From assembly GCA_963971535.1 (NCBI GenBank), contig CAXASK010002174.1, positions 1-64,000 on the forward strand: 64,000 nucleotides of DNA, written 5' to 3'. The DNA comes from Notolepis coatsorum (lineage: Eukaryota > Chordata > Actinopteri > Aulopiformes > Paralepididae). Numbering within the stretch: the first letter of the stretch is position 1; each line of letters starts with the position of its first letter. A program made the position numbers and the translations under genes. The notes under the pieces are model-generated. The model ran no database searches, had not been told where the DNA came from, and was given only the letters and a program-made list of their open reading frames with translations. Shown piece by piece: positions 52,940-63,680 of the stretch.

Positions 52940-54221
52940 TTTCTGTTTCTCTGTGAGACTTGAGGTTTAACTAGATTCAAATAAGCATAATCTTCTTCAG
53001 ATATGTTCAGATTTCATTATATGACACATCATTTGAAAGCTTACATTCTGTACTTTCATAATCTGTAAATACCTGAAAAATTACAGAGGGAGACTTGTGC
53101 CACAAACTGCTGGGCTCGGTCACAATTTAGACTGCTTAAGAACATTAATAAAATCCTTATGATTTATTATATATATAATAGCATTACAAACAAATGTATT
53201 GAGTCTTACTAACTTACCTATTCTGACATTGTTAACCTTTGCTAAGCTTTTTTGTTGCTTTTAAAAAATATTTTTTTTTAATTTATTAGCAGTTAACTAT
53301 GTACTTATGAACACTGGGACTACTGGAACTAAAGTGACAACCATGTCTTATTAAGGTTAATAAATAATTTATTTTGCACTTATTAACAGTTAACTATGTT
53401 TTACACAGCTCCCCCATCTGGAATGAGCACTACATGTTGAATACAAAATTACATATAAATACAATGTGAAGCACACAAACACACGTTTGAACAGCTCTTT
53501 AACACTTTGAGTGCCACTCACGAGATTTCTCGGTTTTTTTTATAGGTGGTTGCTAGCCACTCACGAGATTTCTCGGATTTTTATTTATTTTTTTTTTAGC
53601 GATCTGAAAAATTATTGCATCACCCGAGCCTACCCGAGTATAGCCGAGCGGCGCCGGCGATCACTGTGGAAAAAAGCGCCCCCTGTCGTCTCCCAGATGA
53701 CATAAGTGATTTTGGAATGGACTCAAAAAAAATCCGGTACTCCACATTTTCCAGTTCACTGATCCAGCCGGGGTTACCACAGTTCATTCTGGAACCTCAG
53801 ATCCCCGTTGATCATGGAGATCTACAGTATCGCGTTGGATCCATACACGTATCGATTTTTTCGAATGGTGATCAGGAATTGGAATATACCAGTTGGATAC
53901 CATCTGATGTCAGGTAAGGACTCTATATTATCAGTGTTAGGATAATCAGAGTAAGTTTGATGAAGTTATAAGCTGTTTTGTGAAATGTCTTCTTTCGGTT
54001 TCACTGTAAAAGTCTGTGAGGAAATCAACGGAGCGATTATCCGTGCGCGGCCGTAATGTGCTTGCGTGCACGTATAATATTGATCATCTAGCGTTTATTT
54101 GAAAACGATTCATAAAAAGGCCGACGAATATCAACGTTGTGGAATATTCCACTAAAAGACGATTTTCATAGAATGCTCCAGAATGAGCTGTTTTTTATAT
54201 CAAAACGGGGGCTTTTCTAAC

Positions 54222-55111
54222 TGTGAGGTTTTATCCGCTGCCCACCCACTCGCTCCGTTCCTTTAAGGTATTTTGTTAATTAATTGCATTCCGCGCCTCA
54301 CGCTTCTTTCCTGTAAGATGCCGTTTGATTGGTGCTCTCCCAACCACACGCTTCTGGAGCAATGATCAATTTCATCCCGCAGCTGTCACAGCTTGTCATT
54401 AAGCGCCCCGTGGCTTTAAATACCCTGATCTCCCTAATATCAATGTTGGATCGTTTTGAATATTCCCTGCATCTGCCTTTCTTTCCCGTTCGCTGTCTGT
54501 TGCTCTCCAGGACTCTCGTGAAGTATCCCTTGGAGAACCTGATTCCCCGTACGAAGCTACGCCTCGTTTAACTGCCCGCTTTACGCGTTGCGCTTTGGTG
54601 AGTTTTTGAAACAGTCTTTTTGGATCACCAGTTTTTTGTGTGTTTGTGAAACACCGAAGAGATCCCGTTTTTGTTATACTGTTCTCACCTATTTTTTGTT
54701 GTTGGATTTACTCTTTGGATTACCGTATTGTTTTTTCTCTGGACTCTGCTAACTGTGTATCACACCGAAGATCAAGTCACTTGGATATTAATTTGGATCA
54801 GTCACCTCTCTGTTATCTGTTGTGCGCTGAGCTAACTGGGATTCTCTCTCTCCCTCCGTGTTCCATCTGGAGTGTATGCTGGGGGGATCTGCAGAGCGGC
54901 TCAGACGTCACAAGCAAATTCCTCACCAACACCGTCTGGGAGAATCTGCAGAGCCGCAAGACATTCTTCACATGCCAGATTCCCCGTTTGTTCTGTTTTC
55001 CACCTAATTCAATCTTGTGACTCTGAGAATAAACACGCCCTTGTTTTTGGCTAACTCTGAAAACAACTCTCTCTGTGCCGTTGCGTTTGGGGTCGGTTAC
55101 AAACCTTAACA
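54222..55111 (+). repeat. Gypsy LTR 1
   Basis: TGTGAGGTTTT to AAACCTTAACA. A TATA-like TTTAAATA is at 54415-54422, and GTTGGATCGT is at 54445-54454 where transcription should begin. Confidence 0.93.
54415..54422 (+). promoter_or_regulatory. TATA-like box of the gypsy LTR
   Basis: TTTAAATA, 30 bp upstream of the GTTGGATCGT that matches the primer site. Repeated in the other three LTRs. Confidence 0.6.
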
Positions 55112-55113
55112 TT

Positions 55114-55123
55114 ACGATCCAAC
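55114..55123 (+). promoter_or_regulatory. Self-priming primer binding site of the gypsy element
   Basis: ACGATCCAAC, two bases after the LTR, is the exact reverse complement of GTTGGATCGT in the LTR (54445-54454), 30 bp past the TATA-like box. Self-priming from the RNA 5' end is known for the Tf1/sushi branch of Ty3/gypsy. Confidence 0.65.
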
Positions 55124-55124
55124 C

Positions 55125-55472
55125 ATGACGACCCCAGCCGACACAGAGAGAGTCAGAACAGCATTGGCAGTCCAGATAGAGTTAACCAAGGAACACAGCC
55201 AACAGCTAGACAGGGCTGCGGCTGTTGTACAGGAACTCCGAGAGCAGGTCCTGCCTATTCAGGGGTCCCTGGGCGCTCTGGCTAGCCAGCAGTCAAGTAT
55301 TCTCCTCCCACTTCGGTCCTCGGCCAAGAAACTTAACCCCCGGTTCGTCGGACCTTTCGAGGTTCTGAAGGTACTCAGTCCGGCGGCGGTGCGTCTTAAG
55401 CTTCCTGCGTCCATGCACATTCACCCCGTTTTCCATGTTACCGGGTTAAGCCTGTCTCTCTCAGTCCCCTGA
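55125..55472 (+). pseudogene. Gypsy gag-start/pol-end fusion ORF (115 aa), copy 1
   Basis: Residues 1-60 are a helical gag N-terminus (ELTKEHSQQLDRAA region); residues ~61-115 are the integrase C-terminal [19 protein letters not shown] region. Everything between is deleted. It stops at TGA 55470-55472; an overlapping ATG restarts the chromodomain frame. Confidence 0.85.
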
Positions 55473-55491
55473 TGCCTCCTGCTCCGGATCC

Positions 55492-55850
55492 CACTCCCAC
55501 ATTACAACAATAACTGTGAACCGGACTTGCATTGCTGCACTATACAATACTTCATCCTTTGCAAGTCAACGCCCCCCCCCCCCCCCCCCCCCCTCCTTCC
55601 ATCAACTCACTGGACTGAAATATCTATATTTATTAATTTATTTGCACAAGCACTAAATGCACTTGGGACAATGATGGTATGTTATATATTGGGACATTGG
55701 GACATTGATACTTTATTACTTATTACTATATTACTACTATTATTGACATTATTATTTTGCACATGTTATATCTTATGTTGTATGCCAGTGGTGATGTTCC
55801 TAACAAATTTCGTTGTACCAACAATGACAAATAAAGATCTATTCTATTCT
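55492..55850 (+). mobile_element. LINE 3' fragment in gypsy interior, copy 1
   Basis: Inserted at ATCC (55488-55491 and 55851-55854); the third interior (60085-60706) has the empty site. It has a poly-C run and ends AATAAAGATCTATTCTATTCT, a LINE-like pentamer tail. Confidence 0.85.
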
Positions 55851-55867
55851 ATCCACCTCCTCCCAAG

Positions 55868-56034
55868 ATGGTGGACGGTCACCCCCAGTGGCAGGTCCGC
55901 CGGTTGATGGGCGTTCGACGGCAGGGTCGGGGGTTCCAGTACCTGGTGGACTGGGAGGGTTACGGCCCGGAGGAACGGAGCTGGGTCTCCCGCCAGCTCA
56001 TCGTGGATCCCGGCCTGATCACCGACTTCCACCG
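55868..56034 (+). pseudogene. Gypsy chromodomain, truncated by duplication junction
   Basis: Chromodomain pattern ([16 protein letters not shown]) is cut at the junction with the second duplication copy; the downstream tail and PPT are lost. Confidence 0.85.
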
Positions 56035-57320
56035 ACTTTCTGTTTCTCTGTGAGACTTGAGGTTTAACTAGATTCAAATAAGCATACTCTTCTTCAGATA
56101 TGTTCAGATTTCATTATATGACACATCATTTGAAAGCTTACATTCTGTACTTTCATAATCTGTAAATACCTGAAAAATTACAGAGGGAGACTTGTGCCAC
56201 AAACTGCTGGGCTCTGTCACAATTTAGACTGCTTAAGAACATTAATAAAATCCTTATGATTTATTATATATATAATAGCATTACAAACAAATGTATTGAG
56301 TCTTACTAACTTACCTATTCTGACATTGTTAACCTTTGCTAAGCTTTTTTGTTGCTTTTAAAAAATATTTTTTTTTAATTTATTAGCAGTTAACTATGTA
56401 CTTATGAACACTGGGACTACTGGAACTAAAGTGACAACCATGTCTTATTAAGGTTAATAAATAATTTATTTTGCACTTATTAACAGTTAACTATGTTTTA
56501 CACAGCTCCCCCATCTGGAATGAGCACTACATGTTGAATACAAAATTACATATAAATACAATGTGAAGCACACAAACACACGTTTGAACAGCTCTTTAAC
56601 ACTTTGAGTGCCACTCACGAGATTTCTCGGTTTTTTTTATAGGTGGTTGCTAGCCACTCACGAGATTTCTCGGATTTTTTTTTTTTTTTTTTTTTAGCGA
56701 TCTGAAAAATTATTGCATCACCCGAGCCTACCCGAGTATAGCCGAGCGGCGCCGGCGATCACTGTGGAAAAAAGCGCCCCCTGTCATCTCCCAGATGACA
56801 TAAGTGATTTTGGAATGGACTCAAAAAAAATCCGGTACTCCACATTTTCCAGTTCACTGATCCAGCCGGGGTTACCACAGTTCATTCTGGAACCTCAGAT
56901 CCCCGTTGATCATGGAGATCTACAGTATCGCGTTGGATCCATACACGTATCGATTTTTTCGAATGGTGATCAGGAATTGGAATATACCAGTTGGATACCA
57001 TCTGATGTCAGGTAAGGACTCTATATTATCAGTGTTAGGATAATCAGAGTAAGTTTGATGAAGTTATAAGCTGTTTTGTGAAATGTCTTCTTTCGGTTTC
57101 ACTGTAAAAGTCTGTGAGGAAATCAACGGAGCGATTATCCGTGCGCGGCCGTAATGTGCTTGCGTGCACGTATAATATTGATCATCTAGCGTTTATTTGA
57201 AAACGATTCATAAAAAGGCCGACGAATATCAACGTTGTGGAATATTCCACTAAAAGACGATTTTCATAGAATGCTCCAGAATGAGCTGTTTTTTATATCA
57301 AAACGGGGGCTTTTCTAACT

Positions 57321-58209
57321 GTGAGGTTTTATCCGCTGCCCACCCACTCGCTCCGTTCCTTTAAGGTATTTTGTTAATTAATTGCATTCCGCGCCTCACG
57401 CTTCTTTCCTGTAAGATGCCGTTTGATTGGTGCTCTCCCAACCACACGCTTCTGGAGCAATGATCAATTTCATCCCGCAGCTGTCACAGCTTGTCATTAA
57501 GCGCCCCGTGGCTTTAAATACCCTGATCTCCCTAATATCAATGTTGGATCGTTTTGAATATTCCCTGCATCTGCCTTTCTTTCCCGTTCGCTGTCTGTTG
57601 CTCTCCAGGACTCTCGTGAAGTATCCCTTGGAGAACCTGATTCCCCGTACGAAGCTACGCCTCGTTTAACTGCCCGCTTTACGCGTTGCGCTTTGGTGAG
57701 TTTTTGAAACAGTCTTTTTGGATCACCAGTTTTTTGTGTGTTTGTGAAACACCGAAGAGATCCCGTTTTTGTTATACTGTTCTCACCTATTTTTTGTTGT
57801 TGGATTTACTCTTTGGATTACCGTATTGTTTTTTCTCTGGACTCTGCTAACTGTGTATCACACCGAAGATCAAGTCACTTGGATATTAATTTGGATCAGT
57901 CACCTCTCTGTTATCTGTTGTGCGCTGAGCTAACTGGGATTCTCTCTCTCCCTCCGTGTTCCATCTGGAGTGTATGCTGGGGGGATCTGCAGAGCGGCTC
58001 AGACGTCACAAGCAAATTCCTCACCAACACCGTCTGGGAGAATCTGCAGAGCCGCAAGACATTCTTCACATGCCAGATTCCCCGTTTGTTCTGTTTTCCA
58101 CCTAATTCAATCTTGTGACTCTGAGAATAAACACGCCCTTGTTTTTGGCTAACTCTGAAAACAACTCTCTCTGTGCCGTTGCGTTTGGGGTCGGTTACAA
58201 ACCTTAACA
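57321..58209 (+). repeat. Gypsy LTR 2
   Basis: Copy of LTR 1 within the duplicated segment. Confidence 0.93.
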
Positions 58210-58222
58210 TTACGATCCAACC

Positions 58223-58570
58223 ATGACGACCCCAGCCGACACAGAGAGAGTCAGAACAGCATTGGCAGTCCAGATAGAGTTAACCAAGGAACACAGCCAA
58301 CAGCTAGACAGGGCTGCGGCTGTTGTACAGGAACTCCGAGAGCAGGTCCTGCCTATTCAGGGGTCCCTGGGCGCTCTGGCTAGCCAGCAGTCAAGTATTC
58401 TCCTCCCACTTCGGTCCTCGGCCAAGAAACTTAACCCCCGGTTCGTCGGACCTTTCGAGGTTCTGAAGGTACTCAGTCCGGCGGCGGTGCGTCTTAAGCT
58501 TCCTGCGTCCATGCACATTCACCCCGTTTTCCATGTTACCGGGTTAAGCCTGTCTCTCTCAGTCCCCTGA
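58223..58570 (+). pseudogene. Gypsy fusion ORF, copy 2
   Basis: Same 115-residue product as 55125-55472. Confidence 0.85.
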
Positions 58571-58589
58571 TGCCTCCTGCTCCGGATCC

Positions 58590-58948
58590 CACTCCCACAT
58601 TACAACAATAACTGTGAACCGGACTTGCATTGCTGCACTATACAATACTTCATCCTTTGCAAGTCAACGCCCCCCCCCCCCCCCCCCCCCCTCCTTCCAT
58701 CAACTCACTGGACTGAAATATCTATATTTATTAATTTATTTGCACAAGCACTAAATGCACTTGGGACAATGATGGTATGTTATATATTGGGACATTGGGA
58801 CATTGATACTTTATTACTTATTACTATATTACTACTATTATTGACATTATTATTTTGCACATGTTATATCTTATGTTGTATGCCAGTGGTGATGTTCCTA
58901 ACAAATTTCGTTGTACCAACAATGACAAATAAAGATCTATTCTATTCT
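58590..58948 (+). mobile_element. LINE 3' fragment in gypsy interior, copy 2
   Basis: Same insertion as 55492-55850, duplicated with the segment. Confidence 0.85.
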
Positions 58949-58965
58949 ATCCACCTCCTCCCAAG

Positions 58966-59199
58966 ATGGTGGACGGTCACCCCCAGTGGCAGGTCCGCCG
59001 GTTGATGGGCGTTCGACGGCAGGGTCGGGGGTTCCAGTACCTGGTGGACTGGGAGGGTTACGGCCCGGAGGAACGGAGCTGGGTCTCCCGCCAGCTCATC
59101 GTGGATCCCGGCCTGATCACCGACTTCCATCGTGCCCATCCGGGCGAGCCGGGTCGGCCTGGTCGCCGGGTGGCTCCCGTGGAGGGGGGGGTACTGTGA
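58966..59199 (+). pseudogene. Gypsy chromodomain and C-terminal tail, copy 2
   Basis: Complete chromodomain with YLVDWEGYG and ERSWV, followed by a [13 protein letters not shown] tail that reads through the purine tract (59181-59191) into LTR 3. A chromodomain at the integrase end targets insertion by binding modified histones in chromoviruses. Confidence 0.85.
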
Positions 59200-60084
59200 G
59201 GTTTTGTCCGCTGCCCACCCACTCGCTCCGTTCCTTTAAGGTATTTTGTTAATTAATTGCATTCCGCGCCTCACGCTTCTTTCCTGTAAGATGCCGTTTG
59301 ATTGGTGCTCTCCCAACCACACGCTTCTGGAGCAATGATCAATTTCATCCCGCAGCTGTCACAGCTTGTCATTAAGCGCCCCGTGGCTTTAAATACCCTG
59401 ATCTCCCTAATATCGATGTTGGATCGTTTTGAATATTCCCTGCATCTGCCTTTCTTTCCCGTTCGCTGTCTGTTGCTCTCCAGGACTCTCGTGAAGTATC
59501 CCTTGGAGAACCTGATTCCCCGTACGAAGCTACGCCTCGTTTAACTGCCCGCTTTACGCGTTGCGCTTTGGTGAGTTTTTGAAACAGTCTTTTTGGATCA
59601 CCAGTTTTTTGTGTGTTTGTGAAACACCGAAGAGATCCCGTTTTTGTTATACTGTTCTCACCTATTTTTTGTTGTTGGATTTACTCTTTGGATTACCGTA
59701 TTGTTTTTTCTCTGGACTCTGCTAACTGTGTATCACACCGAAGATCAAGTCACTTGGATATTAATTTGGATCAGTCACCTCTCTGTTATCTGTTGTGCGC
59801 TGAGCTAACTGGGATTCTCTCTCTCCCTCCGTGTTCCATCTGGAGTGTATGCTGGGGGGATCTGCAGAGCGGCTCAGACGTCACAAGCAAATTCCTCACC
59901 AACACCGTCTGGGAGAATCTGCAGAGCCGCAAGACATTCTTCACATGCCAGATTCCCCGTTTGTTCTGTTTTCCACCTAATTCAATCTTGTGACTCTGAA
60001 AATAAACACGCCCTTGTTTTTGGCTAACTCTGAAAACAACTCTCTCTGTGCCGTTGCGTTTGGGGTCGGTTACAAACCTTAACA
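59195..60084 (+). repeat. Gypsy LTR 3
   Basis: Shares GGTTTTGTCC (versus GGTTTTATCC in LTRs 1 and 2) with LTR 4. Confidence 0.93.
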
Positions 60085-60097
60085 TTACGATCCAACC

Positions 60098-60445
60098 ATG
60101 ACGACCCCAGCCGACACAGAGAGAGTCAGAACAGCATTGGCAGTCCAGATAGAGTTAACCAAGGAACACAGCCAACAGCTAGACAGGGCTGCGGCTGCTG
60201 TACAGGAACTCCGAGAGCAGGTCCTGCCTATTCAGGGGTCCCTGGGCGCTCTGGCTAGCCAGCAGTCAAGTATTCTCCTCCCACTTCGGTCCTCGGCCAA
60301 GAAACTTAACCCCCGGTTCGTCGGACCTTTCGAGGTTCTGAAGGTACTCAGTCCGGCGGCGGTGCGTCTTAAGCTTCCTGCGTCCATGCACATTCACCCC
60401 GTTTTCCATGTTACCGGGTTAAGCCTGTCTCTCTCAGTCCCCTGA
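60098..60445 (+). pseudogene. Gypsy fusion ORF, copy 3
   Basis: As 55125-55472 with one residue change (AAVVQ to AAAVQ). The LINE insertion is absent downstream. Confidence 0.85.
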
Positions 60446-60711
60446 TGCCTCCTGCTCCGGATCCACCTCCTCCCAAGATGGTGGACGGTCACCCCCAGTG
60501 GCAGGTCCACCGGTTGATGGGCGTTCGACGGCAGGGTCGGGGGTTCCAGTACCTGGTGGACTGGGAGGGTTACGGCCCGGAGGAACGGAGCTGGGTCTCC
60601 CGCCAGCTCATCGTGGATCCCGGCCTGATCACCGACTTCCATCGTGCCCATCCGGGCGAGCCGGGTCGGCCTGGTCGCCGGGTGGCTCCCGTGGAGGGGG
60701 GGGTACTGTGA
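60445..60711 (+). pseudogene. Gypsy chromodomain ORF, copy 3 (88 aa)
   Basis: Starts at the ATG overlapping the preceding TGA (TGATG). Proline-rich linker, then chromodomain, then the same tail reading into the LTR. Confidence 0.85.
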
Positions 60712-61598
60712 GGTTTTGTCCGCTGCCCACCCACTCGCTCCGTTCCTTTAAGGTATTTTGTTAATTAATTGCATTCCGCGCCTCACGCTTCTTTCCTGTA
60801 AGATGCCGTTTGATTGGTGCTCTCCCAACCACACGCTTCTGGAGCAATGATCAATTTCATCCCGCAGCTGTCACAGCTTGTCATTAAGCGCCCCGTGGCT
60901 TTAAATACTCTGATCTCCCTAATATCGATGTTGGATCGTTTTGAATATTCCCTGCATCTGCCTTTCTTTCCCGTTCGCTGTCTGTTGCTCTCCAGGACTC
61001 TCGTGAAGTATCCCTTGGAGAACCTGATTCCCCGTACGAAGCTACGCCTCGTTTATCTGCCCGCTTTACGCGTTGCGCTTTGGTGAGTTTTTGAAACAGT
61101 CTTTTTGGATCACCAGTTTTTTGTGTGTTTGTGAAACACAGAAGAGATCCCGTTTTTGTTATACTGTTCTCACCTATTTTTTGTTGTTGGATTTACTCTT
61201 TGGATTACCGTATTGTTTTTTCTCTGGACTCTGCTAACTGTGTGTATCACACCGAAGATCAAGTCACTTGGATATTAATTTGGATCAGTCACCTCTCTGT
61301 TATCTGTTGTGCGCTGAGCTAACTGGGATTCTCTCTCTCCCTCCGTGTTCCATCTGGAGTGTATGCTGGGGGGATCTGCAGAGTGGCTCAGACGTCACAA
61401 GCAAATTCCTCACCAACACCGTCTGGGAGAATCTGCAGAGCCGCAAGACATTCTTCACATGCCAGATTCCCTGTTTGTTCTGTTTTCCACCTAATTCAAT
61501 CTTGTGACTCTGAGAATAAACACGCCCTTGTTTTTGGCTAACTCTGAAAACAACTCTCTCTGTGCCGTTGCGTTTGGGGTCGGTTACAAACCTTAACA
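60707..61598 (+). repeat. Gypsy LTR 4
   Basis: Followed by target duplication CTAAC and the right part of the piggyBac-like element (61604-61808). Confidence 0.93.
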
Positions 61599-61838
61599 CT
61601 AACTGCTCTGAAACGGAAACGACGCGATAAAAAAACAATCTGCCTTGACAGCACTGACTGGAAAATAGTCTTTGATAATGCGATGGGCAGATTAGACACA
61701 TAGCCATAATTTAAAACATAGATTAGGCGATATTAACGTTAACATTGGCGCCGATGGTGGCATTCAGCCGGTAAAACGGAAAAGCAGGCGTGGCGCTCAA
61801 AGTGTTAAAAAACATTTGATTTATACTTTTTAGTTTCC

Positions 61839-62013
61839 ATCACTATATTGTAAAAAATATTCTGAAAACATTATATAAAACATCACTAATCACATCAACA
61901 AAAAAGAAATAGTGCAATTGTAACATATTCCATTTATTTGCATTGTGTTGATGTGATTAGTGATGTTTTATAATGTTTTCAATATTTTTTACAATATACA
62001 ATTTAGTGATGAA
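61839..62013. repeat. Inverted repeat, ~65-bp arms
   Basis: 61839-61905 and 61946-62013 are reverse complements (ATTGTAAAAAATATTCTGAA side against TGATGTGATTAGTGATGTTT side) around a 40-bp AT-rich centre. Could be a small foldback transposon. Confidence 0.85.
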
Positions 62014-62029
62014 AAGAATAACCCCCCCC

Positions 62030-62226
62030 CCCATGCTGACATGCTCCTCCCTGTTGATGTTGAGCACCACACACAGCATTCTGGTGTAGCACCCATCCAG
62101 GGACTTCTGCAGGGTGGGCTTCAGGGTCCAGCATTCACTGCCATATAGGAGAACAGACTCCATTGTTGCATAAAAGAAGATGACCTTAATAAGGCATTGT
62201 TCTTGCTTTACATCCAATAGCTGCAA
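62030..62226 (-). pseudogene. LINE RT C-terminal fragment
   Basis: The minus strand encodes VLLYGSECWTL and LDGCYTRML blocks typical of the region after the RT domain in RTE/CR1-group LINEs. Start and end are missing. Confidence 0.7.
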
Positions 62227-62622
62227 AAAGCATAGTTAACTGTTAATAAGTGCAGAATAACGGCTTTATTAACCTTAATGAGACATGGTTCTCTCTTTAG
62301 ATGATGTTTATTTGTATATGTAGTGATCATGGTGTTTATTTGCGTGTTGGCGTGTTCCCATTTTGAGCCTTATCTCTGCTGTATCATGATAGTGCACCGT
62401 GTCAAGGGTCCGAGGAGGCAAATTCACGTCCGTCAGTGAGTGATTTAACACTCCTAACAAAAGTGTATCCACTCTGCTGAAAATGCCTTCTACATTAATT
62501 TCCCCTCTAGTTCCCACTAATCTGCTCTGAAGGCTCTTCAACCAGGAAATGTCCAAGTGAAGTTCAGACTGTATGGAGATTAATCTATCCATGACTTTTC
62601 AGACACGGCTGCATGACTTTGC
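62227..62622. other. Unassigned stretch
   Basis: A 94-codon minus ORF (62308-62592) has no motif I recognise. Confidence 0.4.
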
Positions 62623-62880
62623 ATTGAAGCAGAGGGTATTAATTGGGTCAAAACGCCAGCTGAATCTCCAGATCTGAACCCCATTGAAATTGTTTGGCAC
62701 ATGCTGAAGGATTTCATTCGGAGAGAGGCGAAACCGCGCACCAAGGATGCTTTGATGGATGCCAGCTACTTTTTTTGGGCGAATAAACTCACCATAGAAA
62801 CGTGCAACAACCTCATAACTGGTTTGACAAAGGTTTTGCCATTAATTATAGAAAATAATGGAGGTCAAAGCGGAAAATAG
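62623..62880 (+). pseudogene. Tc1/mariner-like transposase C-terminal fragment
   Basis: 85 codons with [20 protein letters not shown], the catalytic-glutamate block of the IS630/Tc1/mariner DDE fold, followed by a helical tail and TAG. The two catalytic aspartates are upstream and missing. Confidence 0.85.
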
Positions 62881-62889
62881 AATAATGAA

Positions 62890-63001
62890 AGAAGAAAGGG
62901 GGACCCTGATGTAAACAAGACAAACGTCTTTCTCTGGTCTGCATCCCCTTAACAATTGTGTGTATTGAGCCGTACTGTATTGTACCCATTCTGCAATCTG
63001 T
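62890..63001 (+). repeat. 3' end of the mariner-like element
   Basis: GGGGGACCCTGATGTAAACA and the following ~100 bp are the reverse complement of 37936-38034 and of the core of the 158-bp array. Confidence 0.75.
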
Positions 63002-63013
63002 TAAATAAAATGT

Positions 63014-63033
63014 TCATTCATTCATTCATTCAT
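63014..63033 (+). repeat. ATTC microsatellite
   Basis: TTCATTCATTCATTCATTCA. Confidence 0.9.
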
Positions 63034-63680
63034 CACTATTTTATTTCACTGTAAAAAAAAAGTTGTATATTCTATTCTACTATTTTATTGCACTGCACTA
63101 TTTTACTCTGTCTATTTTATCTTACTATTTTTATTATAGTCTATTTAAAACTGAATCAAACCATAAACAAGGTGGCCTGTTGGGACGTCCCTCTGACTGT
63201 CTACCGGGGGAAGACAGAGGGAGTTGTTATTGAGATATGAAATGAGGAACAAACAAATAAGACAAATGTCTCAACACTTGAGGAAGCCTAAAGTTCAATA
63301 CACAGTATATCCCCGCAATGGCCCCTCTGGTGCCTGTTTGTTAATTCAAGAAAATACATGAAGGTACTGTATTTGAATCAGCTAGTTGATCAAAAGAGCT
63401 ATGCAAGGCTAAATAATAACGTTTAGATAATAAAAAGTGTTAAGTCAGGTCAAGTCAGCTTGGACTGCAAGGATGGCAAAATGTTAGGTGTTAATATGAT
63501 CAACTAGTCTGACTACAGCCCAGACACTAGGCTATAGGATTATATTCACTCATGCTGTTGAAAATGGGTAATTATGTATGCAATCTGACTATAACAGGCT
63601 AATATATGAAGACACTTTATTGAGTATATTGTATTGTGTGAGATGGCTGAATAAACTACTACTAAAGAAACCTTCCGAGC
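63034..63680. other. Stretch without recognised gene
   Basis: AT-rich; no motif, inverted end or tandem array seen on either strand. Confidence 0.5.

Larger units (their letters stand above)
52940..56036 (+). repeat. Segmental tandem duplication, copy 1 (~3.1 kb)
   Basis: Nearly identical to 56037-59133 with an offset of 3097-3099 bp. The unit comprises flanking DNA, the left part of the piggyBac-like element, a gypsy LTR, its interior, a LINE fragment and most of the chromodomain. The junction at ~56030-56037 joins chromodomain sequence to flanking DNA without homology beyond a few bases. Confidence 0.93.
56037..59133 (+). repeat. Segmental tandem duplication, copy 2
   Basis: Repeats 52940-56036, including its own piggyBac-like left end (TTAA near 56597), ORFs 56713-57015 and 58223-58570 and LTR 2. 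Confidence 0.93.
54222..61598 (+). mobile_element. Chromodomain Ty3/gypsy element in tandem form, internally deleted
   Basis: Outer target duplication CTAAC is at 54217-54221 and 61599-61603. LTRs are at 54222-55111, 57321-58209, 59195-60084 and 60707-61598. Interiors keep only the start of gag fused to the end of pol and a chromodomain. The order LTR-interior-LTR-interior-LTR arose by unequal exchange or as a tandem insertion; the fourth LTR comes from the 3.1-kb duplication. Confidence 0.9.
53499..61808. mobile_element. piggyBac-like non-autonomous element carrying the gypsy insertion
   Basis: The left end is TTAACACTTTGAGTGCCAC; the right end reversed is TTAACACTTTGAGCGCCAC. TTAA duplication and a CACTTTGAGYGCC-type inverted end fit piggyBac. 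A subterminal direct repeat GCCACTCACGAGATTTCTCGG occurs at 53513 and 53553. Without the gypsy insertion it is ~0.92 kb. No transposase is seen. A 100-codon ORF (53615-53917) ends at a GTAAGG donor-like site, but I cannot assign it. Confidence 0.75.

Noticed and set aside
54813..55112. 99-aa minus ORF repeated four times, and other LTR ORFs
   Set aside because: Shadows inside the gypsy LTRs; no motif.
62308..62592. 94-aa minus ORF
   Set aside because: No recognisable motif, single occurrence, surrounded by element fragments; not enough support for a gene.
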